DNA of 64,000 bases, taken from an uncultured Bacteroidales bacterium (GTDB taxonomy: Bacteria; Bacteroidota; Bacteroidia; Bacteroidales; F082). A model generated the notes under the pieces. The model searched no databases and was not told the origin of the DNA. It saw nothing but the letters and a program-made list of their open reading frames with translations. Below are positions 45,383-53,590 of the stretch, in pieces. Within the stretch, counting starts at the first letter, position 1. Every line of letters begins with the position of its first letter. The position numbers and the translations under genes are program-made. Location of the stretch: contig CAMZJA010000003.1 in the NCBI GenBank assembly GCA_947307415.1, positions 62,001 to 126,000 on the forward strand. The letters run 5' to 3'.

Positions 45383-46894
45383 TTATCCGACGTGGATATT
45401 TTCTTTCACAAGTTTCATGATTTTTTCCTCGTCATTTCCGAGTTCGGCACGCAGATTTGCATCGTTAAAATTCCTCAGATATTTGATGAGGTAATCGATG
45501 ATACTATCAGAAAATACGCCCTTTGCCGTGTAGATGGCCCTGTCTTTTTCGAGTTCGTCGGCCGCCTTCACGCATGAGTCAGGGAGCTGTTCAAGCGCCT
45601 CTGCCACAGCCTTGTTCTTGTCGTCGTGAATATTCACGCCAAGACCCACGTATGTCTTCTCTGCCACCTTGAGGGCTTCTGGGCTCTCCATGCCGTAGCG
45701 TGCCGCCGCGCACAATGCTGCCATAAGCAGATAGAGGTCGGCGCAACCGTCCGAAGCGCGCCACTCGAAAGTCTGCTTGTCGCTGAAGTCGCGGTTTGAA
45801 GGCTTCTCAACAGGATTCGCGTCGGCGAGCATGTCTTTTCCGTTGTTGATCCAGCCGAGTGGAACACGCACCAAAGCGCTTCTGTTTGAGAACGACCAGC
45901 ACAACGATGTAGGAGCCTCCTGATGAGGCACTAAACGCATGAACGACAACGGGTTAGGATTTCCGAACGCCGGCAGTGAAGTACCTGCCATCATGTAGCC
46001 TGCAATGGCTTTCTTGGCGTAGTCGGTAAGCTCACCGTTTTTCACCATCACGCTCTTGCCGTTCTTGGTGAATTTGCAGTGCACGTGCAATCCGCTTCCG
46101 GCCTTGCCCACAGTGATCTTCGGAGCGAAGGTGATGGTCACTCCGTACTGGTATGCCAACTGACGCATAATCCATTTGGCCACAACGAGTTGGTCGGCTG
46201 CGTCTTCGATATTTGTAGGCAGAAATTCTATCTCGTTCTGCTCATAAATCTTGCCGTCTTTGGTGAAGTTTCCAACCTCCGAATGGCCGTATTTGATGAG
46301 GCCGCCGGCTTGTGCTATGAGGCGCATGGCTTCCACACGGTAGTCGGTGAACTTGTTGAACGGAGCGCTCTCGTGATAGCCTTTCTGGTCGGGCACTTCG
46401 TAGGTTTCCTCATCGTCGGCTATGATGTAGTATTCGAGTTCGCCCATTGTCTCCATCTTAAGGCCGGTGCTCTTCTGGAACACCTGATGAGCCTTGTGGA
46501 GGATGTACTCCGGTGAGCTCTCAAACGGTTCTCCGTCGCGGTTGTAGAACGAACAAAGGATGTCGACCGTCGGGATCTCGGTAAACGGGTTACGGAAAGC
46601 CGTTCTGAACTTCGGCATCACATAGAGGTCGCTCTTTCCTGCTTCGATAAACGGGAAGAGGCTTGAGCCGTCGACGCGCTCTCCTGCCGAGAGGATGTTG
46701 TCGAGGTGTTCATAGCTGTGGATTACGAAATTAAGGGTTTTGAGTCGGCCGTCCCATCCGCAATAATGGAAATTGATAAATTCCACTTGATTTTCTTCAC
46801 AATAGCGGATAATATCCAGCTTTGTAAATTCTGCCGCCGGTTTCTGAAGATAGCTCACCAGCGAGTTTGGATTCATTTGAATTCTTGCGTCCAT
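45383..46894 (-). CDS. glnA: Glutamine synthetase, type I
   Basis: A 503-residue enzyme joining ammonia to glutamate. Type I features are present: ERVDGSSLFPFIEAGKSDLY in the N-terminal part, GELEYYI with metal-binding acids, GKAGSGLHVHCKF and NRSALVRVPLGW in the catalytic beta-barrel. The length fits the GlnA line common in Bacteroidota. No adenylylation-site judgement is made. It has its own promoter and is followed by the adhesin genes on the same strand. Confidence 0.95.
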   Translation of the reverse strand: MDARIQMNPNSLVSYLQKPAAEFTKLDIIRYCEENQVEFINFHYCGWDGRLKTLNFVIHSYEHLDNILSAGERVDGSSLFPFIEAGKSDLYVMPKFRTAFRNPFTEIPTVDILCSFYNRDGEPFESSPEYILHKAHQVFQKSTGLKMETMGELEYYIIADDEETYEVPDQKGYHESAPFNKFTDYRVEAMRLIAQAGGLIKYGHSEVGNFTKDGKIYEQNEIEFLPTNIEDAADQLVVAKWIMRQLAYQYGVTITFAPKITVGKAGSGLHVHCKFTKNGKSVMVKNGELTDYAKKAIAGYMMAGTSLPAFGNPNPLSFMRLVPHQEAPTSLCWSFSNRSALVRVPLGWINNGKDMLADANPVEKPSNRDFSDKQTFEWRASDGCADLYLLMAALCAAARYGMESPEALKVAEKTYVGLGVNIHDDKNKAVAEALEQLPDSCVKAADELEKDRAIYTAKGVFSDSIIDYLIKYLRNFNDANLRAELGNDEEKIMKLVKENIHVG

Positions 46895-46938
46895 TACAAT
46901 ATATAATTTTTAAAAATCTTACAATGTAGTTGGACTTG

Positions 46939-46946
46939 CAAAGATA
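46939..46946 (-). promoter_or_regulatory. Putative -7 box of glnA
   Basis: Minus strand TATCTTTG, a perfect TAnnTTTG box 44 bp before the ATG at 46894. Confidence 0.55.
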
Positions 46947-47004
46947 CGGCAAAAAATTATACGTTCGACAATTTTTTCAACATTTTTTCAACAAAGCCCA
47001 CTCC

Positions 47005-47084
47005 TTCCGACCAATGCGTCCCTCCATGTCATTCCGACCGAAGCGCAGCGGAGTGGAGGAATCTCGCATTCATTGAACGCTAAC
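47005..47084. repeat. 80-bp direct repeat with dispersed palindrome, copy 5
   Basis: Contains TGTCATTCCGACC ... GGAGTGGAGGAATCTCG and continues to ATTGAACGCTAAC. It differs from 47224-47303 at two bases by eye. Confidence 0.8.
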
Positions 47085-47090
47085 CATTCT

Positions 47091-47121
47091 GAGATTCCTC
47101 GCCTCTCGGCTCAGAATGACA
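47091..47121. repeat. Dispersed palindromic repeat, inverted copy 6
   Basis: GAGATTCCTCGCC ... GGCTCAGAATGACA, the same element in the opposite orientation. Confidence 0.7.
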
Positions 47122-47223
47122 ATTCACTTCATGTAAAATCAGGCGCGGCTTGTTTGTTCATACTTATCAATTTGTCCCCGTCATGCCGCGTCACAACGTT
47201 ACCGCTAACAGCACTCCATGTCA

Positions 47224-47303
47224 TTCCGACCAATGCGTCCCTCCATGTCATTCCGACCGGAGCGCAGCGGAGTGGAGGAATCTCGCATTCATTGAACGTT
47301 AAC
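47224..47303. repeat. 80-bp direct repeat with dispersed palindrome, copy 7
   Basis: Second copy of the 47005-47084 unit. It ends 1 bp before the stop of the GIY-YIG gene. A shorter TGTCATTCCGACC fragment precedes it at 47219. Confidence 0.8.
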
Positions 47304-47304
47304 G

Positions 47305-47613
47305 TCATCTGATATACCCTCTCTCATTCACAATTTCACGCCATTCTGGATTTATTGCGTTTATTAGTGTTTCTTTCTTTTTTCGTGTCCATTTTTTCAG
47401 TTGAGTTTCCCTGTCAATAGCATCGTTGATGTATGTAAACTCTTCGTAATAAATGCAATATTCGCAATTGTATTTGTCTGTAAACGATTTCTTAAACCGA
47501 TGTGTTTTGTGTTGCCAGATTCTGTTTTCCAAATCTCCTGTAACACCGACGTACAAAACCTTTCGGGATTTGTTTGTCATAATGTAGATGTAATACTTGT
47601 GTCTTTGTCTCAT
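47305..47613 (-). CDS. Small GIY-YIG nuclease
   Basis: About 102 residues starting MRQRHKYYIYIMTNKS. The core KYYIYIMTN ... VLYVGVTGDLENRIWQHK matches the GIY-YIG motif pair in its YIY/YVG form, with the conserved Arg (ENRIWQHK) and a later Glu (DRETQLKKW). This is the short UvrC-like/URI type of single-domain protein, whose function in bacteria is mostly unknown. Codons before 47613 are in frame but fall in a repeat and lack family similarity. It is enclosed by palindromic repeats on both sides, which hints that it may move or be maintained with them. Confidence 0.85.
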   Translation of the reverse strand: MRQRHKYYIYIMTNKSRKVLYVGVTGDLENRIWQHKTHRFKKSFTDKYNCEYCIYYEEFTYINDAIDRETQLKKWTRKKKETLINAINPEWREIVNERGYIR

Positions 47614-47636
47614 ATTTTTGATTTTTGTTAACGTCG

Positions 47637-47688
47637 TGGCGCGGCTTAACGGTTTTTTATGATTATCGCGTAACGTTTTGCCGCGCCA
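47637..47688. repeat. Inverted repeat TGGCGCGGC / GCCGCGCCA
   Basis: Perfect 9-bp arms at 47637-47645 and 47680-47688 upstream of the GIY-YIG gene. The same TGGCGCGGC word occurs at 22821 and GGCGCGGC near 47155, each beside copies of the dispersed repeat. Confidence 0.65.
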
Positions 47689-47712
47689 GAATAAAAACAC
47701 TCCTCACCCCCA

Positions 47713-47750
47713 TGTCATTCCGACCGGAGCGCAGCGGAGTGGAGGAATCC
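47713..47750. repeat. Dispersed palindromic repeat, copy 8
   Basis: TGTCATTCCGACCGGAGCGC ... GGAGGAATCC between the GIY-YIG and meaB genes, same orientation as copy 7. Confidence 0.75.
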
Positions 47751-47758
47751 AGCGATCA

Positions 47759-48865
47759 TTAAACTGAATATATCTCTAACAACCTCCTTGCTCCCTCATA
47801 GGCGCTTATTTTCTTGTCTTCGACATTCTTTTCAACGACACCAAGCCAGTTTTTGATTTTTTCGTTTTCGTAGAAATTGCTCTTCAGAGTGTTCTCTATG
47901 GTATCGAGCATCATCTGCACGTCCTGGCGGGCGCGTTTTTCGTCAAGATACCCTGATTTTCTTATGTTTTCGACGTGTTCGAGCACCATGTTCCAAACCT
48001 CAGGAACGTTGAAGTGCGTGAGAGCGGAGCACGTCGTCACCTTCACCTCCTGTCCCGACTCCGACGGCGGGAACAGATGCACGGCGTTGCGTATCTCGGC
48101 GGCGGCGCGGTCGGCACGATGCACGTTGTCGCCATCGGCTTTGTTAACCACAATGCCGTCGGCCATTTCCATGATGCCGCGTTTGATGCCTTGCAACTCG
48201 TCGCCGGCACCTCCGATGAGTACCAAGAGGAAGTAATCGACCATGGAATAGACGGCTGTTTCGCTCTGTCCGACGCCCACCGTCTCCACTATGATGGTGT
48301 CGAATCCCGCCGCCTCGCACAAAATGATAGCCTCACGCGTTTTACGCGCCACGCCACCCAAAGTGCCGGCGGATGCTGACGGTCGGATGTAGGCGTTGCG
48401 TTGCTGCGAGAGCATCTCCATACGGGTTTTGTCGCCCAAAATACTGCCTTTTGAACGCTGTGAGCTCGGGTCGATGGCGAGCACTGCGATGCGTTTGTTT
48501 TGCTTGCAGAGCTCCATGCCGAGCGCCTCGATGAAGGTGCTCTTTCCGGCTCCGGGAACGCCAGTGATACCTAAACGTAACGCTTTTCCGCTATGCGGAA
48601 TGCATTCAGCTATGATTTCCTGCGCAAGCTTCTGATGAGCGGGCAAAGAACTCTCGACAAGGGTTATGGCCTTGCTCAATATGGTGATGTCGCCGGCAAG
48701 TATGCCGTCGACGTAGTCTTTCAAAGGGAGCAGCTTCTGCCGACTCGACATCAGCCTTTCCAACGCGTTAGGGTTAACCTGCACCGCATTCTGGTCGCCG
48801 CCAGTAACCTGCAGTGCAGATTCCCATTCGTGTTTCTGATTTTCAAAATGTTCATTTTCTACCAT
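47759..48865 (-). CDS. meaB: Methylmalonyl-CoA mutase-associated GTPase MeaB
   Basis: A 368-residue G3E-type GTPase that protects and loads cobalamin into methylmalonyl-CoA mutase. The P-loop GVPGAGKST lies at 102-110, followed by DPSSQRSKGSILGDKTRM, ETVGVGQSE and NKADGDN as guanine-specificity motif. The mutase genes are not in the window. The pathway would link succinate to propionate production, usual in Bacteroidales. The -7 promoter box ends 4 bp before the ATG, so the mRNA may be leaderless. Confidence 0.95.
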   Translation of the reverse strand: MVENEHFENQKHEWESALQVTGGDQNAVQVNPNALERLMSSRQKLLPLKDYVDGILAGDITILSKAITLVESSLPAHQKLAQEIIAECIPHSGKALRLGITGVPGAGKSTFIEALGMELCKQNKRIAVLAIDPSSQRSKGSILGDKTRMEMLSQQRNAYIRPSASAGTLGGVARKTREAIILCEAAGFDTIIVETVGVGQSETAVYSMVDYFLLVLIGGAGDELQGIKRGIMEMADGIVVNKADGDNVHRADRAAAEIRNAVHLFPPSESGQEVKVTTCSALTHFNVPEVWNMVLEHVENIRKSGYLDEKRARQDVQMMLDTIENTLKSNFYENEKIKNWLGVVEKNVEDKKISAYEGARRLLEIYSV

Positions 48866-48869
48866 GTGG

Positions 48870-48877
48870 CAAAAATA
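48870..48877 (-). promoter_or_regulatory. Putative -7 box of meaB, directly at the start codon
   Basis: Minus strand TATTTTTG with only 4 bp before the ATG at 48865, so transcription would begin at or inside the start codon. Confidence 0.4.
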
Positions 48878-48903
48878 AACATTTTTTTCATCATAAAATA
48901 TTT

Positions 48904-49710
48904 TTAGTCAAAATTAAATCCGAAACCAATTGTAATTTGGTACATATCTTTGAAGTTGCCGTCATTATCATAGGCTTGGAAGAAGTCGGTGAGACCCATT
49001 CTTGCGAAGAGGACTCCGTCGTCACCAGCCAGTGAAACGATGGCGTTCAAACCAAACGGATTGTAGTCTAAATTATTGGAAATCAAGTGTTTGGAGCCTC
49101 CATATCTTGCATATGAGCGCACTCCGAAACGCCACTCTGCCTCAACACCGGCTGCCAGAGCCAATGGTGTGTCGTTGACATCGCACTGCACCTGAAGCAT
49201 CAATGGGAGACGCAAGCTCCAGTAACGCAGGAAGCTACGGTGTGCATAGTGGTTTTCAGGACCGTTTCCGAAACCGTCTTCATCTGTTGGTCTTGAATAA
49301 TCCCAAAGCGACATGAACTTTGCCTTATTGTCGTCGTCACTGTCGGTTCTCAAAACCATATCGTGTGAGAAATAGTTATAGCTGTTGCTGATACCGAGAC
49401 CCCATGTCATGCCGAAATGACCTCCTTTTGTGCAGAAAATGGTGTGCTGGTTGTAGGTGCCCCACTCAAATGATGACGAGCGGATCGGGATATGTGCCTC
49501 AGGGCCGAATGGTCCGGTGTACAAGTCAAGATAACCGTAATACAAATCAGGTAATGTCTGATGAAGCTTGCTTCTGAAAACCTTCTCAACGATGGTTGTT
49601 GTTTCTTTGCCTTCGTTGGTTTCCTTAATAATGACTGTTGTTTTTTCCTGTGCGACAAGACCTGCCGTCGCAAGCAGCATGAAAGCCGCTAAAAGTGTCA
49701 ATTTTTTCAT
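48904..49710 (-). CDS. Outer-membrane beta-barrel protein of unknown function
   Basis: A 268-residue protein with a signal peptide (MKKLTLLAAFMLLATAGLVAQ). The mature part has many short alternating stretches with aromatic ends and finishes MYQITIGFGFNFD, ending in an aromatic pair as outer-membrane barrels often do. No named family is recognised. It has its own promoter and stands alone. Confidence 0.75.
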   Translation of the reverse strand: MKKLTLLAAFMLLATAGLVAQEKTTVIIKETNEGKETTTIVEKVFRSKLHQTLPDLYYGYLDLYTGPFGPEAHIPIRSSSFEWGTYNQHTIFCTKGGHFGMTWGLGISNSYNYFSHDMVLRTDSDDDNKAKFMSLWDYSRPTDEDGFGNGPENHYAHRSFLRYWSLRLPLMLQVQCDVNDTPLALAAGVEAEWRFGVRSYARYGGSKHLISNNLDYNPFGLNAIVSLAGDDGVLFARMGLTDFFQAYDNDGNFKDMYQITIGFGFNFD

Positions 49711-49742
49711 GAGTTTATAATTTTATCTTTTTTCTCAAAACG

Positions 49743-49750
49743 CAAAAATA
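49743..49750 (-). promoter_or_regulatory. Putative -7 box of the barrel protein gene
   Basis: Minus strand TATTTTTG, a perfect TAnnTTTG box, 32 bp before the ATG at 49710. Confidence 0.5.
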
Positions 49751-49815
49751 CAAATTTTGCTGCATCCAACCTAAAATTTTTTTGCGTTAAAATTTAATAA
49801 TCAAATACTATAACA

Positions 49816-51126
49816 TTATTGATTGTAAAAATCCAATACTTTCACCCTATAAATATATTCATATTTGGCTTGCAGCATCTCGCTCTCCGACTTAAACAGG
49901 CGGTTTTTGCTTTCGTTGAGTTCGAGGAGATTCGCTTTACCGGCGTCATAACTCTCGCTCGAGTACCTGTAGGCTATCTCGGCGGCGTTGTATGTTTCCT
50001 CGGCAGCCTTGTATTTCTGTTCCGACGCGACGGCATTGTAGAAAGCCTGCTGTATCTCTTTTCTCAGTTCCTTCTTTGCTGTGTTTATTGCAATTTCTTG
50101 ATTTTCAATCGATAACTTTGAAATATTTACATTGTATTTTGTCTGCATCGCATTGAAAATAGGTATGCTCAGCCTCACTCCCACCTGTGTTCTGCCGTTA
50201 TTGCTCAGCTGGTCTTCAAATGGGTCGTTGACGTATCCTTGTGAGAAGTAGTTATAATAACCTGTGGAGTAGCCGGCATAGAGGCTCAGCGACGGATACC
50301 ACGCTGATTTTCTTGACTTTACATCAGAATAAGCCTTCTCTAAACGCATGTTTGCCGCCTCTATTTTGGGTTGGTGTTGCAACGCGAACTCGTATGTCGT
50401 TTCTTGCGACGGCAACGAGGGCGAGGTCATGCCGTTGAAGTCTTCAGGCGATACCACGTCGAAGTCGTCAACCGATTCGAGCTCAAGGGTTTGCACAAGG
50501 TCTAAAATACTGAGCATCAATGTGTTATCAGCCTGCACCAAGGTCGATTTCGCTGTCGCCACCTGTGCCGCGCTCTCGTAAACATTCGATTCGGCTACTT
50601 TTCCGAGTTCGAACATCTGCTGTGTCTTGGCATACTGCTCCTCGGTGAGGGAGAGCTGTTTCTCGGCAACAGCCTTAAGTTCCTTATTATAAACCACTTG
50701 CATGTAATATGCCATGATGAGTAGTTTCAGGTCGTATTTCGCCGCTTCAAGATCTTTCTTCGAGGCCTCGAGTCCCAAATTGCTCGCTTTTGTCTGATAA
50801 TAAAGGTTCAAACCGTTGAAAAGCGGCATGCCAAGTGATATTCCGAACGACGTCGAGGCGGAGTTGTTTTGCACGTAAACACCATTGGCAGAAGGCGATT
50901 GTCCGAATCCCAAACTCTGCGACGCCTCGGCGTTCACCGTCGGCAGCCAGGCGTTTTTCGACATTTTATATTGGAATGAGGCGCTGTTTTGGCTCACCAC
51001 GCTCTGCAATATCGTCAGGTTATGCTCCATGGCGTAGTCAACGCACTCGTCGAGGGTCCAAACCTTCTGAGCATGCAACGAAAACGCCGTCGTTATTATT
51101 GCAATAATAAATATTATTTTTTTCAT
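49816..51126 (-). CDS. TolC-family outer-membrane efflux protein
   Basis: A 436-residue protein with a signal peptide and the long alpha-helical repeats of the outer membrane efflux family; the opening VWTLDECVDYAMEHNLTI and the second-half QVGVRLSIPIFN are typical. It would form the exit channel of the tripartite pump coded upstream. It is the last gene of the five-gene minus-strand efflux operon, 9 bp after the adaptor gene. Confidence 0.93.
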   Translation of the reverse strand: MKKIIFIIAIITTAFSLHAQKVWTLDECVDYAMEHNLTILQSVVSQNSASFQYKMSKNAWLPTVNAEASQSLGFGQSPSANGVYVQNNSASTSFGISLGMPLFNGLNLYYQTKASNLGLEASKKDLEAAKYDLKLLIMAYYMQVVYNKELKAVAEKQLSLTEEQYAKTQQMFELGKVAESNVYESAAQVATAKSTLVQADNTLMLSILDLVQTLELESVDDFDVVSPEDFNGMTSPSLPSQETTYEFALQHQPKIEAANMRLEKAYSDVKSRKSAWYPSLSLYAGYSTGYYNYFSQGYVNDPFEDQLSNNGRTQVGVRLSIPIFNAMQTKYNVNISKLSIENQEIAINTAKKELRKEIQQAFYNAVASEQKYKAAEETYNAAEIAYRYSSESYDAGKANLLELNESKNRLFKSESEMLQAKYEYIYRVKVLDFYNQ

Positions 51127-51135
51127 AATATAATA

Positions 51136-52209
51136 TTATTTAAATATTTCATTTCCTCTTATTTGGTCACCTTCTTGCAATCCTTCTGTTATCACTATGT
51201 TAACTCCATCCGACAATCCTGTTTTTACAGGTGTTTTCACATTGTCTTTATACACGAATGTGCTGTCGTTGCTGTAAATTATACAGCTCTCTGGCACTGT
51301 GACGGCATCGACGGCCTGTTCGATCACAATCTCGCCGTTTGCGCTGTATCCCGCGCGCAGATAAACGCCATCGGGTATTATCAATCGGGCTTTCATCTGG
51401 AAGAACACCGCGCCGTTTTCCGACGTTCCTTTAGGTGCTATATATTCCAGGACTGCGTCAAACTTTTTGTCGTTCATAGCTCCTATTGTTATGATCATCG
51501 GCATTCCTTCGCTGATGCGTCCTACTTCTGTCTCGTCCATTTTTCCCACAAAAATCATATCGTGCATGTCGGCAACGGTGGCTATGGTGGTGCCATCGTT
51601 GAATGTGTTCGAGTTGATGACGCTGTTTCCGACCTTCACCGGAATGTCGAGAATCATACCGTCAATAGTTGATTTTATTGAGGTATTAGTGTATTCTGAG
51701 GCGTTTTTCGAGATGCCTTCCTTCACGATGTTGAGCTGGTCGAGGGCGTTGTTGTAGTTTTCCTTCGCCTGCTCGTATTCCAGCTGCGATTTCTCGAATT
51801 CCTCGGCGGCAATCAAACCTTTGTCTTTCAGTGTCTTCTGACGCTCAAACACTTTCTCCACATTGTCGAGGTTGAGTTTTGCTAGTTTCACCTGCGACTC
51901 GGTGGCGGCGAGGTTGGCCACGTCGGGGATGATTTTCACCATCGCTATGACCTCGTCTTTTTTCACCATCTGGCCTGCTTCTTTGTATATTTTAGAGATG
52001 ATTCCCGACACTTGGGGTTTTATCGATACCTCGTCACGCGGATTGATTTGTCCTGTAACAACTGTCTTTTTCTCTATCGTTCCTATTGTTGCTTCCACCG
52101 TTTCATAAACCTTTTCCTGTGGCTTCGACTTCTTGAAAAGATAAGAGAACGTCCACAACACTCCTGCGATTAACGCAATGAAAAACAATGTTTTAAATAC
52201 TTTTTTCAT
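51136..52209 (-). CDS. Periplasmic adaptor (membrane fusion) protein, MacA-like
   Basis: A 357-residue HlyD/MacA-type adaptor. An N-terminal membrane anchor (residues 5-24) is followed by VTGQINPRDEVSIKPQVSGII (biotinyl-lipoyl-like half), a helical hairpin, and the second half with DGMILDIPVKVGNSV. It would link the inner-membrane permeases to TolC. A palindromic repeat element lies in the 115-bp gap before it, the only sizeable gap in the operon. Confidence 0.92.
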   Translation of the reverse strand: MKKVFKTLFFIALIAGVLWTFSYLFKKSKPQEKVYETVEATIGTIEKKTVVTGQINPRDEVSIKPQVSGIISKIYKEAGQMVKKDEVIAMVKIIPDVANLAATESQVKLAKLNLDNVEKVFERQKTLKDKGLIAAEEFEKSQLEYEQAKENYNNALDQLNIVKEGISKNASEYTNTSIKSTIDGMILDIPVKVGNSVINSNTFNDGTTIATVADMHDMIFVGKMDETEVGRISEGMPMIITIGAMNDKKFDAVLEYIAPKGTSENGAVFFQMKARLIIPDGVYLRAGYSANGEIVIEQAVDAVTVPESCIIYSNDSTFVYKDNVKTPVKTGLSDGVNIVITEGLQEGDQIRGNEIFK

Positions 52210-52252
52210 ATCACTTGATTTAATTATTTAATATTCAAAATTCATTTTTTGT

Positions 52253-52320
52253 TGTCATTTCGAGCTTGTCGAGAAATCCTAAATATTTCTCCATTCCGCT
52301 TCGCTTCAGTCGAAATGACG
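52253..52320. repeat. Dispersed palindromic repeat, paired inverted copies 9
   Basis: GTCATTTCGAGC ... and ... CGAAATGACG face each other over 68 bp, so the element could fold into one long hairpin between the permease and adaptor genes and could tune expression inside the operon. Confidence 0.7.
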
Positions 52321-52324
52321 ATGG

Positions 52325-53590
52325 TTACTCTTCTCTTATCGCATCTATTGCTTTAATCTGTATCGCCCTAATTGCCGGAAGCACTCCTGCAAGCAATCCC
52401 GACAGCACAATTATTATCGTCGCCGCCACTGCCGCACCCAAGCCAATCTGCGGGTCGAGAAACATCACATCTTTAGATGGCGTATTGCCAACAAATCCTG
52501 ACACTACCGCCATTATCGCCACACCGATGACAAGTCCCACGATACCTGCTAAAATTGTCAGCAACAGACTTTCGGCCATCACCTGACGGATAATAACCGA
52601 TGGTTTTGCGCCAAGCGCGCGTCTGACGCCGATTTCACGAGTTCTCTCTTTGATTGTCACCAGCATGATGTTGCTCACGCCGACTACGCCAGAAAGCAGA
52701 GTGCCTATACCGACAATCCATATTAATATCTTTATTCCTAGGAACAAATAATCAAACATGGTGAAAACGTCCTCCAGATCAAAGCACATGAAAGCACCCT
52801 CGTCGTCAGGAGCAATATCGTGACGCTCGCGCAGTAAAGTCTTCACCTCCACCTGCACTTCTTTGGTGTTGTAACCTCTGGCGGTGGTAAACATAAAGAA
52901 ATCAAACTTATTGCCGGTGTGATAAGCTATTTGCATCGTTGTCAAAGGCAAAACCACGGTTTCGTTAATCGTGCCCATAATGCTAACATTGCCGTTATAA
53001 GCCTCAACCACTCCAACTACCTGATAATAAATGCCATTTGCCTTAATCATCAAGCCCAGAGGATTTTTGTCGGCGCCGATAACATCCTCGTAAACCTTCT
53101 TTCCCAAGACGCACACTTTTCGGGCTTCAGCTATATCAGTCTCGTTGATGAAACGTCCGTAAAGCACCTTGCAGCGGTCAATTTCATTGTAATTAGGAAG
53201 CACACCCTTCATACTGAAATTACCACCTTTTATACCGTAAAACACATTGTTTTCGCCATTAAACGTCCATTGGCTCGATATTGGAGACAAATCGTCGATT
53301 CCCTTGATTTTCGTCTTAATCGCCTCCATGTCCGACATATCCAAGTGCCATACACGGTCTTTCTGATAGCCTTTATATGCCACGGTTGTGTTGTTCGGAA
53401 TCATGAATGATGAATTGGTGGCAAAACCTTCGATCTGGCTTTGCAGACCGTTGTTGAAACCGTTTCCGCACGCCAGCAAAATCACCAGTATGAAGATGCC
53501 CCAGAACACACCGAAGGCTGTCAACAAACTGCGTGTTTTGTTGCGGGCGATTGTCTGCCAAATTTCGTTTATGTTATCTATATCAAACAT
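52325..53590 (-). CDS. MacB-like ABC transporter permease (second)
   Basis: A 421-residue permease: MacB-type periplasmic core after the first transmembrane segment (about 20-42) and the FtsX-like domain with three segments in the last 130 residues (ERTREIGVRRALGAKP is the family mark). It is paralogous to the next gene upstream; both would join the ATPase in one pump. Its ATG shares one base with the upstream stop (TAATG). Confidence 0.93.
   Translation of the reverse strand: MFDIDNINEIWQTIARNKTRSLLTAFGVFWGIFILVILLACGNGFNNGLQSQIEGFATNSSFMIPNNTTVAYKGYQKDRVWHLDMSDMEAIKTKIKGIDDLSPISSQWTFNGENNVFYGIKGGNFSMKGVLPNYNEIDRCKVLYGRFINETDIAEARKVCVLGKKVYEDVIGADKNPLGLMIKANGIYYQVVGVVEAYNGNVSIMGTINETVVLPLTTMQIAYHTGNKFDFFMFTTARGYNTKEVQVEVKTLLRERHDIAPDDEGAFMCFDLEDVFTMFDYLFLGIKILIWIVGIGTLLSGVVGVSNIMLVTIKERTREIGVRRALGAKPSVIIRQVMAESLLLTILAGIVGLVIGVAIMAVVSGFVGNTPSKDVMFLDPQIGLGAAVAATIIIVLSGLLAGVLPAIRAIQIKAIDAIREE

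Larger units (their letters stand above)
46895..47304. other. Repeat-rich 410-bp gap between glnA and the GIY-YIG gene
   Basis: Apart from the glnA promoter this gap is made of repeat units: two 80-bp near-identical direct copies, one inverted copy between them, and a GGCGCGGC motif near 47155. No coding region is supported. Confidence 0.7.

Noticed and set aside
47614..47700. N-terminal extension of the GIY-YIG protein to 47700
   Set aside because: The added codons lie in the inverted repeat TGGCGCGGC and have no family similarity; the internal ATG gives the normal opening.
46895..47760. CRISPR array
   Set aside because: The repeats are few, palindromic, irregularly spaced, in both orientations and interrupted by a gene; no cas genes.
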